Below are positions 21,090-23,968 of a stretch of 23,968 nucleotides of DNA, piece after piece; positions within the stretch are counted from its first letter, which is position 1; every line of letters starts with the position of its first letter. The translations under genes and the position numbers were made by a program. Below the pieces are notes generated by a model, which worked only from the letters and a program-made list of their open reading frames with translations, searched no databases and was not told where the DNA came from. Source of the stretch: a virus; IMG/VR virus record IMGVR_UViG_3300044642_000350, positions 1-23,968 of that record. One strand, written 5' to 3'.

Positions 21090-21122
21090 ATGTCATAACT
21101 TGCTTAATAAAGGAGAAACAAA

Positions 21123-21566
21123 ATGACAAGAGAATTAACGTTACGTTCAATAGATATTCCATCTATCCATAGATTCGGAATAGGATTTGATTCAATGCTT
21201 GATGAACTACTGAGAACAACAAGTCAACCACAAGGTAACTATCCACCGCACAATGTAATTAAGACAGGAGATGAAACTGTATTAATTGAGGTTGCAATTG
21301 CAGGATTTGATGAAGGTGAAATTTCTATCACAGTAGAAAACAATACATTATTGATTTCCGGTCAACAAAATAAAAATGATCCAATCAATTATGAATATCT
21401 ACATCGTGGATTGAGTAGCAGAAACTTTATCCAAAAGTTCAAATTGGCTGAACATGTTGAAGTTATTGACGCATCTATTAAAAACGGAGTTCTTTCTGTC
21501 TTACTAGAGCGTAAAATGCCAGAAGATAAGAAACCCAAGAACATTGCAATAAACTACAATAAATAA
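21123..21566 (+). CDS. small heat-shock protein (Hsp20/IbpA-like)
   Basis: 147 aa with an alpha-crystallin domain (about residues 42-135): NVIKTGDETVLIEVAIAGFD, the YEYLHRGLSSRNFIQKFKLAEHVEV segment and the signature GVLSVLLER. A C-terminal NIAI matches the I-x-I anchor that links dimers into oligomers. The IbpA-like 'RNFxxxFxLAEHV' block is intact. The protein holds denatured proteins for DnaK to refold. Its leader (CTTGCTTAATAAAGGAGAA) matches that of dnaK almost base for base. T4-like cyanophages commonly carry an hsp20, which supports the phage assignment. Confidence 0.94.
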   Translation: MTRELTLRSIDIPSIHRFGIGFDSMLDELLRTTSQPQGNYPPHNVIKTGDETVLIEVAIAGFDEGEISITVENNTLLISGQQNKNDPINYEYLHRGLSSRNFIQKFKLAEHVEVIDASIKNGVLSVLLERKMPEDKKPKNIAINYNK

Positions 21567-21579
21567 TATAATAGCATAT

Positions 21580-21587
21580 CGTAAATA
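21580..21587 (+). promoter_or_regulatory. possible late promoter box (CGTAAATA) upstream of clpS
   Basis: TAAATA core directly after the hsp20 gene, with the hairpin at 21588-21613 beginning right behind it. Moderate match to the T4 late box. Confidence 0.35.
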
Positions 21588-21613
21588 AAAGTGTGCGGGA
21601 AACTGCACACTTT
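21588..21613 (+). promoter_or_regulatory. perfect 9-bp hairpin between hsp20 and clpS
   Basis: AAAGTGTGC (21588-21596) pairs with GCACACTTT (21605-21613), loop GGGAAACT. Only a TTTC follows, so it would be a weak terminator. If the box at 21580 is a promoter, the hairpin lies at the 5' end of the clpS mRNA and could protect it. Confidence 0.55.
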
Positions 21614-21628
21614 CAATGAAAGCACAAC

Positions 21629-21937
21629 ATGGCACAAACTGAAACAAGAATTAGAATTAGACCCAATTTGAAAGTACCTGAACCCCCAATGTTCAAGGTA
21701 ATTTATATGAACGATAATCACACTTCAATAGAGTTTGTCGTTAAAAGTTTGATTGACCATTTTAATTATACAGAGGATACTGCATCATCTATTACTACAG
21801 GAATTCATGAATCCGGTAGTGCAGTTGTTGCTGTGTTGCCCTTTGAAATTGCAGAACAAAAGGGAATTGAAGTTACACTTGATGCCAGAAACCAAGGGTA
21901 TCCACTTCAAGTTAAAATAGAAGCCGACGCAACTTAA
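21629..21937 (+). CDS. clpS: ClpS adaptor (N-degron recognin)
   Basis: 102 aa. The ClpS core begins PPMFKVIYMNDNHTSIEFV, with helices and the 'H-ESGSAVVAV' strand after it. Family residues that bind the N-degron: Asn28, Asp29, and His60 are kept, as is Thr32; the second aspartate is Asn30 and the Met gatekeeper is Ile34. Host ClpS normally hands substrates with N-terminal Phe, Leu, Trp or Tyr to ClpAP and blocks other ClpA uses. The phage carries ClpX but not ClpA, so ClpS should act on host ClpAP. The changed pocket suggests altered N-end preference. No strong Shine-Dalgarno: GAAAG precedes ATG 21629. The stop overlaps the converging minus-strand gene by 4 bases. Confidence 0.9.
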   Translation: MAQTETRIRIRPNLKVPEPPMFKVIYMNDNHTSIEFVVKSLIDHFNYTEDTASSITTGIHESGSAVVAVLPFEIAEQKGIEVTLDARNQGYPLQVKIEADAT

Positions 21938-22629
21938 AGATTTATTTCAATGCGTTTTGCAAAGTATGGTTCAACATCATACTTTGCGTTATTCACATAG
22001 TTGATGTTATTAATTTTAGTGTCAACAAACTTATCATAAGTTCCATATATCCACTTAGTTACTTTGTGTTCTGTGTCTTTGTATAGAACATATCCGGGGA
22101 AGATATCCTCATCATTCACATCGTTCTCACCGAAGTACAATTCTCTGAGTGGAACGCAACTACTGATAATGACTACCTTTTTAACGTCAACATGTAGTTG
22201 TAATTTTTCAAGTGTTTTCTCAAGGTATGCAATATCGTCATATCTAAAACATTTTAAATGAAAATCATCTAGGATGCTGTTTTCTATCTTTTTATTGCTC
22301 CAACCGTTTAAACCTAATAATGCGATTCCGTCAACTACAACTACGTTATTGTGTAAGTAAATGACGTTTCTAAAACTACTACACAGTTTAGCTATTTCAT
22401 TGGATCTAGTATCTCTATCAACGATACCTTGATTTTCTAATGTTCCGTCAATAAAAAACACCCCGTGATATAAACCACTGAGGTGTTTCAAAGTTTTATG
22501 TAAAACAGTTATATCGGTTGTGATGTTTCCAGCAACTATACAGAATAAACTAGTAGGTTTACCCTCCCAATTGAATTCATCGTTTGGGGTTAAATTTAAG
22601 TCACTGATAACATCAAAACCATATATCAT
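21934..22629 (-). CDS. metallophosphoesterase-like pseudoenzyme
   Basis: 231 aa with the layout of calcineurin-like phosphoesterases: ISDLNL (9-12 region), VAGNI (about 32-36), FFIDGTLE (58-65), VVVVDGIALLGLNGW (96-110), IISSCVP (154-160) and WIYGTYDKF then NYVNN near the end. In active family members these would be DLH, GD, GNH, SH and GHTH. Here Asp10 stays, but His12 is Asn, Asp35-type is Asn35, Asn-His is Thr63-Leu64, the next His is Ser157 and GHTH is GTY. Almost all metal ligands are gone. It likely has a binding or regulatory role, not catalysis. It starts in an ATGA overlap with the EF-hand gene and is co-transcribed with it from the minus strand. Confidence 0.75.
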   Translation of the reverse strand: MIYGFDVISDLNLTPNDEFNWEGKPTSLFCIVAGNITTDITVLHKTLKHLSGLYHGVFFIDGTLENQGIVDRDTRSNEIAKLCSSFRNVIYLHNNVVVVDGIALLGLNGWSNKKIENSILDDFHLKCFRYDDIAYLEKTLEKLQLHVDVKKVVIISSCVPLRELYFGENDVNDEDIFPGYVLYKDTEHKVTKWIYGTYDKFVDTKINNINYVNNAKYDVEPYFAKRIEINL

Positions 22630-22928
22630 GACGCTTTTGGTTTAGCTTTAGTGACTTTAGCTTTTACAGCCTTAGCCCCATCAACTGCATCTTTCAAATT
22701 AACCTTGCCATCTTGATTAACATCCAGTGCTTTTTTGGCACGGGCAGTAGTCTTTTTAGCAACTTCTTTGACTGCGGTTACTTCGGCCTTAACTTCAGCA
22801 ATAACCTCTTTAGCAACTTCCTCAACCTTAGCAACTTCTTGTTGCACAGCTGGGTTTTTGCTTCCGTATTGATTGTATAACACATAACCAATCACTATAA
22901 TAATAGCAATAATGATAATAACTTCCAT
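22626..22928 (-). CDS. membrane-anchored Ala/Lys-rich protein with an EF-hand/dockerin-type loop
   Basis: 100 aa. Residues 2-18 are a transmembrane helix. Then an Ala/Lys/Glu/Val helix of about 45 residues, a calcium-binding loop at 69-80 (Asp69, Asn71, Asp73, Asn77, Asp80: DVNQDGKVNLKD), and an Ala/Lys tail. The loop is of EF-hand or dockerin type. Good Shine-Dalgarno on the minus strand (GAAGGAG, 9 bases before the ATG). The protein would present a Ca-binding tip at the membrane or in the cell. Its partner gene is the phosphoesterase-like pseudoenzyme. Confidence 0.75.
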   Translation of the reverse strand: MEVIIIIAIIIVIGYVLYNQYGSKNPAVQQEVAKVEEVAKEVIAEVKAEVTAVKEVAKKTTARAKKALDVNQDGKVNLKDAVDGAKAVKAKVTKAKPKAS

Positions 22929-22948
22929 AGTAAATCTCCTTCAATTAA

Positions 22949-22956
22949 TATTTATG
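22949..22956 (-). promoter_or_regulatory. T4-like late promoter box, minus strand (CATAAATA)
   Basis: The minus strand reads CATAAATA, 20 bases before the ATG of the EF-hand gene, leaving room for the Shine-Dalgarno. It faces away from the box at 22984, giving a divergent late-promoter pair in a 68-base gap. Confidence 0.55.
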
Positions 22957-22983
22957 ATCCGTAGTCCCAAAGAAGATTTTTTT

Positions 22984-22991
22984 CATAAATA
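22984..22991 (+). promoter_or_regulatory. T4-like late promoter box (CATAAATA), leaderless configuration
   Basis: Seven of eight bases match T4 TATAAATA, and only 5 bases separate it from ATG 22997. No Shine-Dalgarno is present. Confidence 0.6.
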
Positions 22992-22996
22992 CATAT

Positions 22997-23488
22997 ATGA
23001 ACCTATCTAATTATTCACTCATAGATATGATGGATCTTCCCTTGCCCCCGATCCATGTTCAGAAAAAATTAGCATATAGGCCAACTGCAAAAGACGTAAA
23101 ACATGTTTATAAACAACTAAACGAGTACGTATTCGAAAATCAATTAGTAATACCGTCAATACACCTAGTACCTAGATGTAGAAAATACTGGGGTATGTGT
23201 ATGGGTGAAATAGAAATTTATAAGACCGGAAGCTATTGTGAGATTAAACTTATGGATAAATGGTTTTGCCCTCAATGGTTTGTGACCACATTAGCGCATG
23301 AAATGGTTCACCAATATCAATGGGACATATTAGGCCCCGAACGTGAAAAGAACGGAAAAGATTGGTTAATGAGTCACGGACCATCTTTCTTTCGATTTCG
23401 TGAAAATTTAGAACAGTATGGAATAAGTCTCAAAACTGCACATAGTCAAAGACGCTGGTTTAAACATCAAAATCTGTTCAGGGCATAA
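22997..23488 (+). CDS. SprT-like zinc metallopeptidase
   Basis: 163 aa. The active site is HEMVH (101-105) with Glu102 as catalytic base; the third zinc ligand is probably His127 (MSHGPSFF). The N-terminal half (VYKQLNEYVFENQLVIPSIH, CRKYWGMCMG) is a SprT-type fold. Only scattered cysteines are seen and the usual C-terminal zinc ribbon is missing. SprT-like proteases in cells (SPRTN) cut DNA-protein crosslinks. In a phage one could clear proteins from DNA or process phage proteins. Preceded by a late promoter box and no Shine-Dalgarno, so probably late and leaderless. Confidence 0.88.
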   Translation: MNLSNYSLIDMMDLPLPPIHVQKKLAYRPTAKDVKHVYKQLNEYVFENQLVIPSIHLVPRCRKYWGMCMGEIEIYKTGSYCEIKLMDKWFCPQWFVTTLAHEMVHQYQWDILGPEREKNGKDWLMSHGPSFFRFRENLEQYGISLKTAHSQRRWFKHQNLFRA

Positions 23489-23491
23489 ATA
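23484..23491 (+). promoter_or_regulatory. T4-like late promoter box (CATAAATA), leaderless configuration
   Basis: Identical octamer to the one at 22984, overlapping the stop codon of the SprT gene. Six bases separate it from ATG 23498 and no ribosome-binding site is present. Confidence 0.58.
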
Positions 23492-23497
23492 CGTATT

Positions 23498-23968
23498 ATG
23501 CGTGATTTAATAGACTTAATAAAACTACTCGAAGGTGACGGTGCTACTGAAGGAACAGACGGCGTAAAGGCTAAAGGTTTGTATCCCGATGAATTAAAAA
23601 AGCGTGACAACTTTAACATCTTTATAGGTAAAATAAATAAAGGCCTTCCTTTTATATACCACCCAACAGGTGAAGAGGTTTATATCAAACGTAGCGAAGC
23701 AAATAAAATAAAGCAACTGTTTGATACTGGACAGTTGATTGGTAAAAAAATTACCATTATGACTAATGATGGCAATCAAATTAACTTAGGTGAATTAAGA
23801 AAGACTGAGGAGTTTGGCGGAAGCTCTAAGGAAAACTTAAAATTAAAACCATCAACAATAGGCATAACTGATAGAGACATTGCTGCCACTGACTTGTATA
23901 ATGAGATAAAAAATAACAGTGTATTAAACAGCACTGACTATGGAAAAATTGTAATTCAATTAGCAGAA
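23498..23968 (+). CDS. hypothetical phage protein, 3'-truncated by window
   Basis: 157 codons are open to the right edge. It starts MRDLIDLIKLLEG, a helical opening seen in various phage proteins, then a beta-rich segment (NIFIGKINKGLPFIYHPTGE) and a charged 'LGELRKTEEFGGSS' part. A similar KT-x-x-FGG turn occurs in several uncharacterised phage proteins. It follows a late promoter with no Shine-Dalgarno. Late expression points to a virion or assembly role, which cannot be confirmed here. Confidence 0.68.
   Translation, partial: MRDLIDLIKLLEGDGATEGTDGVKAKGLYPDELKKRDNFNIFIGKINKGLPFIYHPTGEEVYIKRSEANKIKQLFDTGQLIGKKITIMTNDGNQINLGELRKTEEFGGSSKENLKLKPSTIGITDRDIAATDLYNEIKNNSVLNSTDYGKIVIQLAE

Noticed and set aside
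21588-21613. Hairpin after hsp20 as a strong intrinsic terminator
   Set aside because: Only TTTC follows the stem, too short a U-run; kept only as a hairpin of unknown role.
22064-22261. Plus-strand ORF inside the phosphoesterase-like gene
   Set aside because: Shadow frame; Ser/Phe-rich, with no promoter or ribosome-binding site.
1-23968. tRNA genes, CRISPR arrays, insertion sequences, integrase or attachment sites
   Set aside because: No cloverleaf with a TTC-type arm, no regular spaced repeats, no transposase or recombinase motifs were seen by reading.

Overview
The window is a densely packed, AT-rich stretch that reads as part of a large lytic, T4-like (tailed, myovirus-type) phage genome, probably infecting a freshwater or marine proteobacterium. 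The evidence is: a T4/cyanophage-type 5'-3' exonuclease (RNase H/FEN family) at the left edge; an ATP-dependent DNA ligase; an hsp20 gene; dozens of tiny ORFs joined by ATGA/TAATG overlaps; TAAATA boxes resembling the T4 late promoter (TATAAATA) in front of several genes; and strong host-type sigma70 promoters in front of small-gene clusters. The betaproteobacterial look of DnaK and of the desaturase-like protein suggests a Burkholderiales-type host, but that is inference. No tRNA, rRNA, CRISPR array, IS element or integrase was seen, and no gene-free stretch exceeds about 120 bases.

Layout. 1-3524: exonuclease followed by a tightly overlapping chain of small unknown genes. 3517-5755: more small genes, a lysine-rich exported peptide, a phasin-like protein, an alpha/beta hydrolase with an intact S-D-H triad, and a small conserved phage protein behind an operator-like palindrome, ending in an intrinsic terminator. 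5801-7232: four small genes, each with its own near-identical sigma70 promoter. 7232-11544: a long leftward-to-rightward (+) operon-like run with membrane peptides, a degenerate fatty-acid-desaturase-like protein, DNA ligase, and a three-member tandem paralogue family. 11572-17594: an envelope-directed region with a secreted c-type cytochrome, membrane peptides, an SPFH/band-7 lipoprotein, a large coiled-coil membrane protein and two further lipoproteins. 17645-21937: clpX, ribosomal protein bS21, dnaK, hsp20 and clpS in a row. 21934-22928 (minus strand): a membrane-anchored EF-hand peptide and a metallophosphoesterase homologue that has lost most metal ligands. 22997-23968: an SprT-like zinc metallopeptidase and a partial gene, both starting immediately after late-promoter boxes.

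The most striking content is the clpX-bS21-dnaK-hsp20-clpS block. It supplies an unfoldase, a translation-initiation ribosomal protein, a foldase, a holdase and an N-degron adaptor, but no protease (ClpP), no ClpA, no DnaJ and no GrpE. It therefore looks designed to plug into and redirect host proteostasis and translation during infection. Other unusual points are probable leaderless late mRNAs (ATG 4-6 nt after the late-promoter box), modular promoter-leader cassettes copied in front of unrelated genes, two sigma70 promoters with built-in inverted repeats, and two pseudoenzyme-like proteins (desaturase and phosphoesterase).
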